From positions 1,302,001 through 1,366,000 of the forward strand of contig NZ_CP141179.1 of NCBI RefSeq assembly GCF_035599575.1: a DNA stretch of 64,000 nt. The letters run 5' to 3'. Below, piece after piece: positions 8,238-18,355 of this stretch. The stretch comes from Roseovarius sp. Pro17. Its GTDB lineage: Bacteria > Pseudomonadota > Alphaproteobacteria > Rhodobacterales > Rhodobacteraceae. Both the position numbers and the translations under genes were made by a program. Position 1 is the stretch's first letter; the number at the start of each line of letters is the position of its first letter. Under the pieces are notes generated by a model. It did not search any database. It was not told the origin of the DNA and worked only from the letters and a program-made list of their open reading frames with translations.

Positions 8238-8327
8238 TGGCGGAGAGACAGGGATTCGAACCCTGGGAAGGCTTGCACCCTCAACGGTTTTCGAGACCGC
8301 CCCGTTCGACCACTCCGGCACCTCTCC
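8238..8327 (-). tRNA. tRNA-Ser (CGA)
   Basis: The minus strand gives a 90-base class II tRNA beginning GGAGAGGTGCCGGAGTGG and ending in an encoded CCA at 8240-8238. The acceptor arms GGAGAGG and CCTCTCC-type ends pair. The anticodon loop CTCGAAA gives anticodon CGA (serine, codon UCG), and a long variable arm lies before the TTCGAAT T-loop. Such serine tRNAs are common integration sites for genomic islands. Confidence 0.97.
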
Positions 8328-8484
8328 GCGGGGGTCTGGTGGGGGCGTCCTAGAATGGATTGCAAGGGCTCGCAAGGGGGGGGGCGGAAATTCAGGGCGA
8401 AATCGTAATAAAGCCGCGCCGCACGGACAAATTCGCGGGTATTCTGGCGTGTCGCGGTTGGGTGGCGCAACGGGCAAAACCTGC

Positions 8485-8513
8485 TTGACTTGAGGGACCT
8501 GTCGCCCGATAAG
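8485..8513 (+). promoter_or_regulatory. likely sigma-70 promoter of rplU-rpmA
   Basis: TTGACT at 8485-8490 and GATAAG at 8508-8513 are separated by 17 bases, close to the housekeeping consensus. It lies about 140 bases upstream of the rplU ATG, leaving a sizeable 5' leader in which I found no clear autoregulatory structure. Confidence 0.55.
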
Positions 8514-8650
8514 CCCCCATCCCGGCAGGGGCGAGCCTTGCACCGGGTCTTAATTCTATGACGCCTGAAAGGCGCGCTGTCCAAGGTGGCCATCTGGCCG
8601 CGAACACCCGAAAGGGGACCGGCGGACGCGGAAATGTGAAGGAAAGACAG

Positions 8651-9373
8651 ATGTTTGCGGTTCTTAAAACCGGGGGCAAGCAGTATCGGGTTCAGTCCGG
8701 CGATATGCTGCGTGTCGAAAAGCTGGCCGCCGAGGCCGGCGAAAAGGTTCAATTCAACGAGATTCTGATGCTGGGCGGCGACAGCCCTGTCGTTGGCGCG
8801 CCGCTCATTGGCGATGCCTGCGTGCAGGCCGAAGTTGTTGACCAGATCAAGGGTGATAAAGTCATCCACTTCGTCAAGCGCCGCCGTAAGCATGGCTCGC
8901 AGCGCACCAAGGGCCACCGCCAGCAGCTGACATTGCTGCGCGTGACGGACATCTTGGGCAAGGGCGCGGACAAGTCGGGCGTCAAGGCGGCAATCGGTGC
9001 AGGCTCGGTTTCGGGCGACAAGGTCGTCTCGGACGGCCAGTACGCTAAGAATAAGGGCCAGCAGGCCGAGATGAAGAAGCGCGTCAGCGAAGGCGAAGCC
9101 AAAGAGAAGTCAGCTGAGAAAAAAGCCGCGCCCAAGGCCGCGCCCAAGAAAGCCGCGCCCAAGAAGGCTGCCGGCGGTGACGATCTGAAACAGCTGTCGG
9201 GCGTTGGTCCCGCGCTGGAGAAGAAGCTGCACGAAAATGGTGTGACCAGCTTTGCCCAAATCGCTGCATGGACCGAAGCGGACGTAGCTGATATGGACGA
9301 GAAACTGTCATTCAAGGGCCGGATCGAGCGTGAAGGCTGGATCGATCAGGCCAAAGAACTGACCAAAGGTTAA
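8651..9373 (+). CDS. rplU: 50S ribosomal protein L21 with C-terminal HhH extension
   Basis: Residues 1-103 are ordinary L21, beginning [14 protein letters not shown] and including [18 protein letters not shown], which binds 23S rRNA. The usual L21 ends near residue 103, but this protein runs to 240. A linker rich in Lys, Ala and Pro (about 150-175) leads to a helix-hairpin-helix domain, [20 protein letters not shown] (179-198), of the kind that binds nucleic acid or protein. The extension is known from Rhodobacteraceae L21; its job is unclear. The start at 8651 follows GAAGGAAAG. rpmA follows after 11 bases. Confidence 0.95.
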   Translation: MFAVLKTGGKQYRVQSGDMLRVEKLAAEAGEKVQFNEILMLGGDSPVVGAPLIGDACVQAEVVDQIKGDKVIHFVKRRRKHGSQRTKGHRQQLTLLRVTDILGKGADKSGVKAAIGAGSVSGDKVVSDGQYAKNKGQQAEMKKRVSEGEAKEKSAEKKAAPKAAPKKAAPKKAAGGDDLKQLSGVGPALEKKLHENGVTSFAQIAAWTEADVADMDEKLSFKGRIEREGWIDQAKELTKG

Positions 9374-9384
9374 GGAGAGACCAA

Positions 9385-9654
9385 ATGGCACATAAAAAAG
9401 CAGGCGGTTCATCCCGTAACGGTCGCGACAGCGCGGGCCGTCGCCTAGGCGTCAAGAAATATGGTGGCGAATCCGTCATCCCCGGCAACATCATCATGCG
9501 CCAGCGCGGCACCAAGATGTGGCCGGGCGAAGGTGTCGGTCTGGGCAAGGATCACACGATCTTTGCGATCATCGAAGGCAATGTGAAGTTTCACACCGGA
9601 ATTAAGGGACGCAAGTTCATTTCGGTTCTGCCCACGCAGGACGCCGCCGAATAA
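9385..9654 (+). CDS. rpmA: 50S ribosomal protein L27
   Basis: An 89-residue ribosomal protein beginning [16 protein letters not shown], the conserved N-terminus that reaches the peptidyl-transferase centre, followed by [12 protein letters not shown] and the [10 protein letters not shown] segment. The start has AAGGAGAG eight bases upstream. It forms the classic rplU-rpmA pair, closed by the terminator at 9682-9711. Confidence 0.98.
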   Translation: MAHKKAGGSSRNGRDSAGRRLGVKKYGGESVIPGNIIMRQRGTKMWPGEGVGLGKDHTIFAIIEGNVKFHTGIKGRKFISVLPTQDAAE

Positions 9655-9681
9655 TCCAAACCCCCACGGGTTGATATTCTG

Positions 9682-9711
9682 GGGATCGGCGGTCAACGCC
9701 GGTCCCTTTTT
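9682..9711 (+). terminator. intrinsic terminator of rplU-rpmA
   Basis: GGGATCGGCG (9682-9691) and CGCCGGTCCC (9697-9706) form a 10-base stem with one T-G pair and a 5-base loop, followed by TTTTT. It lies 28 bases after the rpmA stop. Confidence 0.9.
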
Positions 9712-9776
9712 GAATTGAGCGGTTTTCTTGTGCCGCGTGCCGACCAAATCGGCGGCGTGCAACTTTTATCACCTTT

Positions 9777-9813
9777 GAGTGTTAACTCTTAACCTTCGAG
9801 TGTTAACTCTTAA
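9777..9813. repeat. tandem 16-base repeats, possible operator
   Basis: GAGTGTTAACTCTTAA occurs at 9777-9792 and again at 9798-9813, so the two copies start 21 bases apart, two helical turns. Each copy has inverted GAGT/ACTC arms. They lie in the intergenic region 9712-9951 about 140 bases upstream of the acetyltransferase start, where an operator would be expected. The regulator is not known. Confidence 0.55.
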
Positions 9814-9951
9814 GTGACGCTTGTAGAGCGTCAGTGCACCACGACACTGTATCGCCCGAACACTGCCATGCCCGCGCCGAAATGTTCGGTAAGAAATGTA
9901 CAGCAACGCTTGCCATGCAGGATATCCGCGCTTCTGGAAAGGGGCACTACC

Positions 9952-10491
9952 ATGACCCTTATACAAACCAATCTACAGCCCAGCATCGTTGCGGGCGCCT
10001 ATGATCTGCGCCCGGTGCGTCCCTCGGATGCCGGGCTGATGGCGCTTTATACTAGCGATCTGCGCGTAGCGGCGGCGACGTCGTCTATTCCGCACCCACT
10101 GCCGCCCGGCATGACCGAGGCGTTCATTGCGCGCTGCATGGCCGAAGGTCGGATTGAGGACGCGTGGTCGATCGACGGCACGCGCGCGGATATGGGTGAG
10201 GTCATGGGCGTGATCAGCCTGACCCGCCTCGACGTAGGCCAGTCTGAGATCGGATATTGGGTCGCGCCCATCTTTTGGAATTCGGGTGTCGCATCGGCGG
10301 CGGTGGCGGCGCTGGTCGCGGCCAATCCCCAGCGGTGCCGCACCATCTTTGCAACAGTGCAGCAGGGCAATCCGGCCTCGGCGCGGGTCCTTACGAATTG
10401 CGGGTTTACCTATCTGGGCGACGCCGAATCCTTTTGCCTTGCGCGCGGAACCACTGTGCCAACTTGGACCTACAGCCGAAAACTGGATTGA
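9952..10491 (+). CDS. GNAT-family N-acetyltransferase
   Basis: A 179-residue acetyltransferase of the RimJ/RimL-like type. After the N-terminal strand YDLRPVRPSDAGLM come the core strand EIGYWVAPIFWNSGVASAAV, which carries the acetyl-CoA loop, and the C-terminal block NPASARVLTNCGF, in which the Asn and the Gly-Phe are typical of the family. The substrate cannot be told; a protein N-terminus or a small amine is possible. The ATG at 9952 has GGAAAGGGG upstream, and the longer frame back to 9814 overlaps the repeat region. The next gene, obgE, starts 69 bases downstream and may be co-transcribed. Confidence 0.85.
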   Translation: MTLIQTNLQPSIVAGAYDLRPVRPSDAGLMALYTSDLRVAAATSSIPHPLPPGMTEAFIARCMAEGRIEDAWSIDGTRADMGEVMGVISLTRLDVGQSEIGYWVAPIFWNSGVASAAVAALVAANPQRCRTIFATVQQGNPASARVLTNCGFTYLGDAESFCLARGTTVPTWTYSRKLD

Positions 10492-10545
10492 GGCGGGCGC
10501 GGCCTTTGCGTATGGAGGGCATCAGAGGGCGCCTTTGCCCGCTGA

Positions 10546-12695
<2,150 letters not shown>

Positions 12696-12758
12696 CGTCA
12701 CCAGATTAGCGGCCTGAAATCATCTGGCCCAAAGCCCACCTGGCAAGGAGCCGATGCA

Positions 12759-14024
12759 ATGCCCGACACCGACGATATTCCCACTCTCATGGCCCGGATG
12801 GGTGCGTGCGCGCGCGCCGCCGCGACCGAACTGGCGGTCACCGAAAGTGATCGCAAGGACATGGCCTTGCGTGGCGCGGCCGACGCCGTCTGGGCTCGCC
12901 GCGCGGCGATCATTGAATCCAACGCCAAGGATATGGCAGCTGCCCGCGAAAAGGGTCTATCGGATGCGATGATCGACCGGCTCATGCTGGACGAGGGCCG
13001 TATTCGTGCCATCGCGGACGGCTTGCGCGCTGTCGCCGATCAACCTGACCCGGTGGGCGAAGTGCTGGCCGAATGGTCTCAGCCCAGCGGCATCCACATC
13101 CGTCGGATACGAACGCCCCTCGGCGTCGTCGGCGTCATTTATGAAAGCCGCCCGAATGTGACTGCGGACGCAGGCGCGCTGTGCCTCAAGGCCGGAAACG
13201 CCGTCATTCTGCGCGGCGGGTCCGAAAGCTATCACAGCTCCCGCGCCATTCACGCCTGCCTCAAGCAGGGCTTGCGCGAGGCGGGCCTGCCCGAAGAGGC
13301 TATCCAGCTAGTCCCGACGCGCGACCGCGCTGCGGTAAACGAGATGCTGACCATGACCGACAGCATTGACGTTATCGTGCCGCGCGGCGGCAAGGAACTG
13401 GTCGCCCTCGTGCAGCGTGAGGCCCGCGTGCCGGTCTTTGCCCACTTGGAAGGGATCGTGCACATCTATGTCGATGCTGCGGCGGACGCGGAAAAGGCGA
13501 TGCGCGTGGTGCTGAACGCCAAGACGCGGCGCACGGGCATTTGCGGCGCTGTCGAATGTCTGCTGATCCACCGCGATCTGGTGGGCGGCCTCGGCAGCGA
13601 TCTGATCCGCGCGCTGCTGAAGGCGGGCGTCGAGGTGCGCGCCGACGAAACACTGGCCGCCATTGAGGGAACCGTGCCCGCGCGCGAAGAGGATTGGGGC
13701 CACGAATATCTCGACAGCATCATCGCCGCGCGCGTTGTGGGCGATCTGGGTCTTGCCATCGGTCATATTGAGGAATTCGGCTCGCACCATACCGATTGCA
13801 TCATCACCGAAGATCCCGCCGCCGCGCAGGCCTTCATGACGCAGGTCGACAGCGCGATCCTGATGCATAATGCGTCGACCCAGTTCGCGGACGGGGGCGA
13901 GTTCGGCATGGGCGCCGAGATCGGTATCGCCACCGGCAAGCTGCACGCGCGCGGGCCGGTGGGCGCGGCGCAGCTGACCAGCTTTAAATATCTGGTGACG
14001 GGTGATGGCGCGGTGCGCGATTGA
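12759..14024 (+). CDS. proA: glutamate-5-semialdehyde dehydrogenase
   Basis: A 421-residue NADPH-dependent reductase for the second step of proline synthesis, which takes glutamyl phosphate from ProB. It shows the ProA landmarks [19 protein letters not shown] for the cofactor, [10 protein letters not shown], and the catalytic cysteine in [10 protein letters not shown] (Cys 262). The C-terminus has [19 protein letters not shown]. The start follows CAAGGAG. The length is normal, and the gene ends at a large hairpin shared with convergent chpT. Confidence 0.97.
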   Translation: MPDTDDIPTLMARMGACARAAATELAVTESDRKDMALRGAADAVWARRAAIIESNAKDMAAAREKGLSDAMIDRLMLDEGRIRAIADGLRAVADQPDPVGEVLAEWSQPSGIHIRRIRTPLGVVGVIYESRPNVTADAGALCLKAGNAVILRGGSESYHSSRAIHACLKQGLREAGLPEEAIQLVPTRDRAAVNEMLTMTDSIDVIVPRGGKELVALVQREARVPVFAHLEGIVHIYVDAAADAEKAMRVVLNAKTRRTGICGAVECLLIHRDLVGGLGSDLIRALLKAGVEVRADETLAAIEGTVPAREEDWGHEYLDSIIAARVVGDLGLAIGHIEEFGSHHTDCIITEDPAAAQAFMTQVDSAILMHNASTQFADGGEFGMGAEIGIATGKLHARGPVGAAQLTSFKYLVTGDGAVRD

Positions 14025-14046
14025 TCTAAAGAGTTTCGCGAAAAAC

Positions 14047-14103
14047 CTGAATCACAGATTTTTGCGAAACGCGCGCGCGACATATCTGCGTTGCGCGCGT
14101 TTC
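14047..14103. repeat. dispersed repeat family A, copy 1, with perfect hairpin
   Basis: CTGAATCACAGATTTTTG (14047-14064) leads into a perfect 13-base inverted repeat, GCGAAACGCGCGC (14064-14076) and GCGCGCGTTTCGC (14091-14103), with a 14-base loop. It lies between the convergent proA and chpT genes, where a bidirectional terminator is expected. Related copies are at 24621-24670 (reverse) and 47442-47496. Confidence 0.7.
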
Positions 14104-14140
14104 GCCTTTATCCGATGTCTTAGGTTAACGGCGAAACGCT

Positions 14141-14740
14141 TTAAAAGCTAAGGGAGACGCTGCCGTTCATGCTGACCTCGGCGCGGCGACCGATTTCGGC
14201 CAGCAGGCTGGGCAGCAGCGCAAATTGCACCTGCGACGCGGGCAGATCGTCCAGATCGCCCGCCTCTGGTTCCGTCAGCCACGCCCAATGCTCGGCCCTT
14301 GGTTCCAGCCGGTCGGCCGTGACCGAAATACGCAGACCATCGGCGCTGCCTTCGATTCGCACCGTGCCGCCAAAGGGGGCTGCCTGCTCACCGCAGAGCA
14401 GCGCTAGGAATGCCGCCTGCGCCATTTTGCGCGGTAGGGGGCCGTCGACCTGCCAGTCGCATACGACCTTGGCGGTATAGACGTCACCCAGGACGCTGCG
14501 AATCTCGCGCTCGGACATGCTTTGGCCGTCGCTGGAGAGGCCGAATGCGACGCGAAAAAACCGCAGGCGCGCGTTGGCATGGGCCGCACTATCGGCAACC
14601 AGCGCCATTTCGGGTCCATCCGGCACGCCCGCAAGGCCCATCAGTTCGAGACCGTTGGAAATCGCACCCACCGGGCTGATCAGATCGTGGCAGATACGCG
14701 ATCCTATCAGCGCGCTTAGATTGCGGTTAGGCTGGGTCAT
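14141..14740 (-). CDS. chpT: histidine phosphotransferase ChpT
   Basis: A 199-residue protein that relays phosphate from CckA to CtrA and CpdR in the alphaproteobacterial cell-cycle and motility pathway. The N-terminal dimerisation helices hold the phospho-accepting histidine at position 18 in SRICHDLISPVGAISNGLEL. The C-terminal part is the degenerate ATPase-like fold. In Rhodobacteraceae this pathway mainly controls motility and gene transfer agent production. The start at 14740 is chosen over 14851 because the histidine then sits near the N-terminus as in homologues. Divergent from the DUF3553 gene. Confidence 0.9.
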   Translation of the reverse strand: MTQPNRNLSALIGSRICHDLISPVGAISNGLELMGLAGVPDGPEMALVADSAAHANARLRFFRVAFGLSSDGQSMSEREIRSVLGDVYTAKVVCDWQVDGPLPRKMAQAAFLALLCGEQAAPFGGTVRIEGSADGLRISVTADRLEPRAEHWAWLTEPEAGDLDDLPASQVQFALLPSLLAEIGRRAEVSMNGSVSLSF

Positions 14741-14767
14741 GTCGATCCTTTCGAAAGAGGCGCACAG

Positions 14768-14953
14768 ATGAGCGATTTCGCAGCATTTTTGGAACCCGGC
14801 ATGAGGGTCGAGGCCCCCAGCCAGCCGGATTGGGGCGTGGGACAGGTCCAATCGAATATCGCGGGCAAGGTCACAGTCAATTTCCCTGATACTGGAAAGG
14901 TGGTCATAGATACCAGCCGCGTCGCGCTGCTGCCGGTCCTTGATCCCTCATGA
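14768..14953 (+). CDS. DUF3553 protein, 61 residues
   Basis: A short SH3-like protein. It reads FLEPGMRVEAPSQPDWGVGQ, then VQSNIAGKVTVNFPDTGKVV, the DUF3553 pattern, which resembles the small beta-barrel found at the end of UvrD-type helicases and in CarD-like proteins. Its role as a free-standing protein is not known. A GAGG-type site precedes the ATG. Its start is 27 bases from that of the divergent chpT, so their promoters must overlap the start regions. Confidence 0.85.
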   Translation: MSDFAAFLEPGMRVEAPSQPDWGVGQVQSNIAGKVTVNFPDTGKVVIDTSRVALLPVLDPS

Positions 14954-15092
14954 TGGTTACCAAATGATTAACCCCAAAATACCCGTGCGCAACCCTAGCG
15001 TGTACCGGCGATAAGTCGCTTGTTTAGGCGGGATGTTGCCTTTGACCGATGCGGGCCATAGAACCGCTCTGAAATTCTGCTGCCGAGGCCCC

Positions 15093-15890
15093 ATGCCCAC
15101 AGATAGCACTGCCGCGCCCCGCGCCCGGACCAATCCCGACTTTCATGTTCGCCTGGCGGCGGGCACGGGCGACATCCGCGCGGCGCAACGGCTGCGATAC
15201 CGTGTGTTCGTGCAAGAGTTGGGCGGCAGCGGTCCGATGGTCGATCACGATGCTGCGCTTGAGGCGGACCGCTTTGATGAGTGGTTCGACCACCTGTTGT
15301 TATTGGATCGCGCGCTGCCGGGCGGCGAGGCGGATCAGGTGATCGGCGTCTACCGCCTGCTGCGCGCGGATCAGGCCGCGCGGGCTGGGCAATTCTACTC
15401 TGAGAATGAATATGATTTGAGTGCACTGCGCGCCTCGAACCGGACCCTGCTGGAGCTGGGCCGCTCCTGCGTCGATGCGCGCTATCGCGGCGGCGAGGCA
15501 CTTTTTCATCTGTGGCAGGGGCTGGCGGGATATGTGCGCGATTACGGGATCGACGTGCTTTTCGGTGTCGCCAGCTTTCACGGTACGGACCCTGCCGCGC
15601 TGGCTGCGCCGCTGTCGCTGCTGCATCACCGCCATTTGGCACCGCCAGAACTGCGCGCGCGTTCGCTGCGCCACGAGCGGATGGACTTGATTGCGCCGGA
15701 CGCACTGGACCGGCGCGCGGCGATGCTGCAAGTCCCGCCGCTGATCAAGGCCTATTTGCGCCTTGGCGGTTATGTGGGCGACGGGGCCTATGTGGATCAC
15801 GCGTTCAACACCACCGATGTGTGCGTGATCATGGACACCGCACGGCTCAGCGCCAGTAGGCGCGCGCTATATTCCGGAGCCGGGAGATGA
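15093..15890 (+). CDS. olsB: ornithine N-acyltransferase OlsB
   Basis: A 265-residue cytoplasmic GNAT-like enzyme that links a 3-hydroxyacyl chain from acyl-ACP to ornithine, giving lyso-ornithine lipid. It shows the family blocks AAQRLRYRVFVQELG, VIGVYRLL, ELGRSCVDARYRGG and FHGTDP. The start at 15093 has GAGG upstream; the frame from 15033 is longer than homologues. Its TGA overlaps the olsA ATG (ATGA), implying coupling. Ornithine lipids replace phospholipids under phosphate limitation and are common in Roseobacters. Confidence 0.92.
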   Translation: MPTDSTAAPRARTNPDFHVRLAAGTGDIRAAQRLRYRVFVQELGGSGPMVDHDAALEADRFDEWFDHLLLLDRALPGGEADQVIGVYRLLRADQAARAGQFYSENEYDLSALRASNRTLLELGRSCVDARYRGGEALFHLWQGLAGYVRDYGIDVLFGVASFHGTDPAALAAPLSLLHHRHLAPPELRARSLRHERMDLIAPDALDRRAAMLQVPPLIKAYLRLGGYVGDGAYVDHAFNTTDVCVIMDTARLSASRRALYSGAGR

Positions 15891-16720
15891 GCGCGCCAAG
15901 CTGGCCTCGTGCGGACATGGCTGTGCTGCCGCCGTCCGGTTTTCTGGGCTGGCTACGTGTGGTTCTTCGCACGGTGATCCTGCTGAGCGTTCTCGCTGTC
16001 TTGCTGTGCGCGCTTTTGCTGGTGCGCGCGGTCGAGAGGCCCTTGTGTGGACTAGGACGTCCGGTATCACCCTATATCGTACGGGCGTTTTTTCGCGCGT
16101 GTCTGATCATCCTAAACATCCGCGTGACCCTGCGTGGCGAACCGATGAGTTTGCCGGGCGCGGTGGTGGCAAACCATGCCTCATGGCTGGACATTTTTGT
16201 GCTGAACGCGCGGCACCGAGTGTTTTTCATCTCCAAGTCCGAAGTGGCGGGCTGGCCTGTCATTGGGTTTCTGGCTCGCGCCGCCGGCACGCTGTTCATC
16301 CGGCGCGAGGCGCGCGACGCGCAGGCCCAGACCGCGGCGCTCGAGGCACGGCTAAACGCTGGGCACCAATTGCTGTTCTTTCCCGAAGGCACCTCGACCG
16401 ACGGGCTGCGGGTGCTGACGTTCAAGCCGACATTGTTTCAGGCATTCTTTTCGCCCGGGTTAAAGGAAACCGCCTACATCCAGCCGGTGACGGTGATCTA
16501 CCGCGCGCCCGAGGGGCAGGATGCGGCCTTTTACGGTTGGTTCGGTGACATGGATTTTGGGCCGCATTTCCTGGCCATCTTGGCGGCCCCGCGCGGCGGG
16601 CATGCCGAGCTGGTCTATCACGCGCCGCTCAAGGTCGCCGATTTTGACAACCGCAAGACGCTGGCCATAGAGGCCGAGCATATCGTGCGCGCCGCCATGC
16701 CGCCCGAGAGACGGGGCTGA
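15887..16720 (+). CDS. olsA: lyso-ornithine lipid acyltransferase OlsA
   Basis: A 277-residue membrane acyltransferase of the PlsC family that adds the second acyl chain, in ester linkage, to lyso-ornithine lipid. A transmembrane helix spans about 23-47. The catalytic NH-x4-D motif is NHASWLD (96-102), and the substrate-binding block is FFPEGTSTDG (about 164-173). It forms a two-gene operon with olsB by a 4-base overlap. Confidence 0.92.
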   Translation: MSAPSWPRADMAVLPPSGFLGWLRVVLRTVILLSVLAVLLCALLLVRAVERPLCGLGRPVSPYIVRAFFRACLIILNIRVTLRGEPMSLPGAVVANHASWLDIFVLNARHRVFFISKSEVAGWPVIGFLARAAGTLFIRREARDAQAQTAALEARLNAGHQLLFFPEGTSTDGLRVLTFKPTLFQAFFSPGLKETAYIQPVTVIYRAPEGQDAAFYGWFGDMDFGPHFLAILAAPRGGHAELVYHAPLKVADFDNRKTLAIEAEHIVRAAMPPERRG

Positions 16721-16739
16721 GAGGCGGGGCTTAGGGGCG

Positions 16740-17360
16740 TCAGCCCATCGCGCGGATCAGATCACCGAGGGCGGCGGCGGGATCATCATGGCCCCAGATC
16801 TCATCCCCGATACCAAAGAAGTCGGTGATCGGCGCAAGTTGCGCGATCAGGGCCGCGTCCAGCGCGCCTTCGGCAACGACCGGAATTTCGATCACTTCGG
16901 ACCACCACTGAAACAGCTCGGTTTCGACCTGTGCCCCGTCGCCAAGCGTGTTGGCGCCTGCCGGGCCGAAAGCGACGTAATCGGCGCCCGCCTCGCCTGC
17001 GCCCAAGCCCTCGTGACGCGATTGGGCGCAGAACGCGCCGATGATGGCGTCCGCCCCCAGCGCCTTGCGCGCCTTGCGCACCGATCGCGCGCCGTCAAGC
17101 AGGTGAACCCCGTCGAGGCCCATCCGTTCGGCCAGCGCGATGTGGCTGTCGATCACGATCGCCACATCGCGGGCATGGGCGATTTCGCGGCAGGCATCGG
17201 CGGCGCGCGCGATCCGGTCCTCGTCATGGGTGGCAAGCGCGAGGCGCAGGCACGCGACCTCGTGCGCGTCAAGCGTGGCGGCGAGGCGGTCCTGAAACTG
17301 GTCCAGCTCGAACTCAGGCGGGGTGATCAGGTAGATCTGCGGCTGCTCTTGGTCGCTCAT
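16740..17360 (-). CDS. ThiE-like thiamine phosphate synthase family protein
   Basis: A 206-residue TIM-barrel protein. IYLITPPEF begins strand one; GLDGVHLLDGARSVRKARKA and IIGAFCAQSRHEG correspond to the phosphate-binding strands of ThiE, followed by GADYVAFGPAG and IPVVAEGAL. ThiE joins the pyrimidine and thiazole halves of thiamine. Several active-site positions are hard to match, for example DGVHLLD in place of the usual DGVHLGQ, and no other thi genes are nearby, so it could be a diverged paralogue. The ATG at 17360 is chosen because the frame to 17486 lacks support. Convergent with olsA. Confidence 0.75.
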   Translation of the reverse strand: MSDQEQPQIYLITPPEFELDQFQDRLAATLDAHEVACLRLALATHDEDRIARAADACREIAHARDVAIVIDSHIALAERMGLDGVHLLDGARSVRKARKALGADAIIGAFCAQSRHEGLGAGEAGADYVAFGPAGANTLGDGAQVETELFQWWSEVIEIPVVAEGALDAALIAQLAPITDFFGIGDEIWGHDDPAAALGDLIRAMG

Positions 17361-17531
17361 GGGTCGCGCTCCTCGGTCTGGCTTGGCGCTTGCTATAGCG
17401 CAGGATTTCGGGCGACGCCACTGGTCGCAGGGTATGGAGACCTCTGGCGGGATAATTAGGCCCAGAAGATGCACTGGCCTTTTCAAGCCGGGGGCAGGAC
17501 GGTATCACGCGCCGGAGCGAGAGGACCGATC

Positions 17532-18287
17532 ATGCCAACGGACAGACCCCAGCCCGCCTTTGTGCTGGTGCGCCCGCAGATGGGCGAGAATATCGGCGCG
17601 TCGGCGCGCGCTATGTGGAATTTCGGGCTGGACCGGATGCGGATTGTTGCGCCGCGCGACGGCTGGCCCAATCCGAACGCAGTGGCGATGGCCAGCGGGG
17701 CCGGGCGCCTTCTGGACGAGGCGCTGTTGGTCGATGATCTGCCCGGCGCGCTGGCCGACTGTCATTATGTCTATGCAACCACTGTTCGCGGGCGCGAACT
17801 GACCAAGCCGATACTCAGCCCAGAAGAGGCGATGCGCGATGCCGCGCGCCGGATCGGCGAGGGACAGAAGGTGGCCGTCCTGTTCGGGCCCGAGCGCTCA
17901 GGGCTGGAAAACGACGACGTTGCCCGGGCGAATGCGATCATCACGGTGCCGATCAATCCAGAATTTCCCAGCCTGAACCTCGCCCAATGCGTTCTGCTGA
18001 CCGCCTATGAGTGGCGCCGCGCCTCGGCCTTGGTGCCCGAAGGGCAGGTGCATATGCACAATACCGTCTGGGCCGACCACACCGAGGTCGAGGCGTTGGC
18101 CGCGCATTATGAGGAGCGCATGAACGAGGCCGCGTTCTTCTACCCCGAACACAAGGCGGCCAGCATGCGCCAGACCTTGCGCAATTTCTGGAGCAGGATG
18201 CCGCTGACGCAGGCCGACGCGCGCCTCTTGCACGGGATCATGCGGCAGATGGTCCGCTGGAAGGATCGCGGGGGCGGCGATGGTTGA
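17532..18287 (+). CDS. trmJ: tRNA (cytidine/uridine-2'-O-)-methyltransferase TrmJ-type
   Basis: A 251-residue SpoU-class (SPOUT) methyltransferase. It begins PAFVLVRPQMGENIGASARA, the first SPOUT motif, and carries VLFGPERSGLENDDV and INPEFPSLNLAQCVLL, the knotted SAM-binding motifs 2 and 3. TrmJ methylates the 2'-OH of position 32 in tRNAs. The C-terminal helical tail ends MRQMVRWKDRG. The start at 17532 aligns with the first motif. Transcribed with ctaA 68 bases downstream. Confidence 0.88.
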   Translation: MPTDRPQPAFVLVRPQMGENIGASARAMWNFGLDRMRIVAPRDGWPNPNAVAMASGAGRLLDEALLVDDLPGALADCHYVYATTVRGRELTKPILSPEEAMRDAARRIGEGQKVAVLFGPERSGLENDDVARANAIITVPINPEFPSLNLAQCVLLTAYEWRRASALVPEGQVHMHNTVWADHTEVEALAAHYEERMNEAAFFYPEHKAASMRQTLRNFWSRMPLTQADARLLHGIMRQMVRWKDRGGGDG

Positions 18288-18355
18288 AGGGGCGGGGTGC
18301 GCGCATTACTGTGCGCCGACAAGCGAGATGGCATGCGATCCGAGGAGCGACAAGA

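Noticed and set aside
9782..9813. Clustered TTAA motifs suggested a CtrA binding site.
   Set aside because: The spacings are N3 and N10, not the TTAA-N7-TTAA of CtrA; the pattern is better explained by the 16-base direct repeat.
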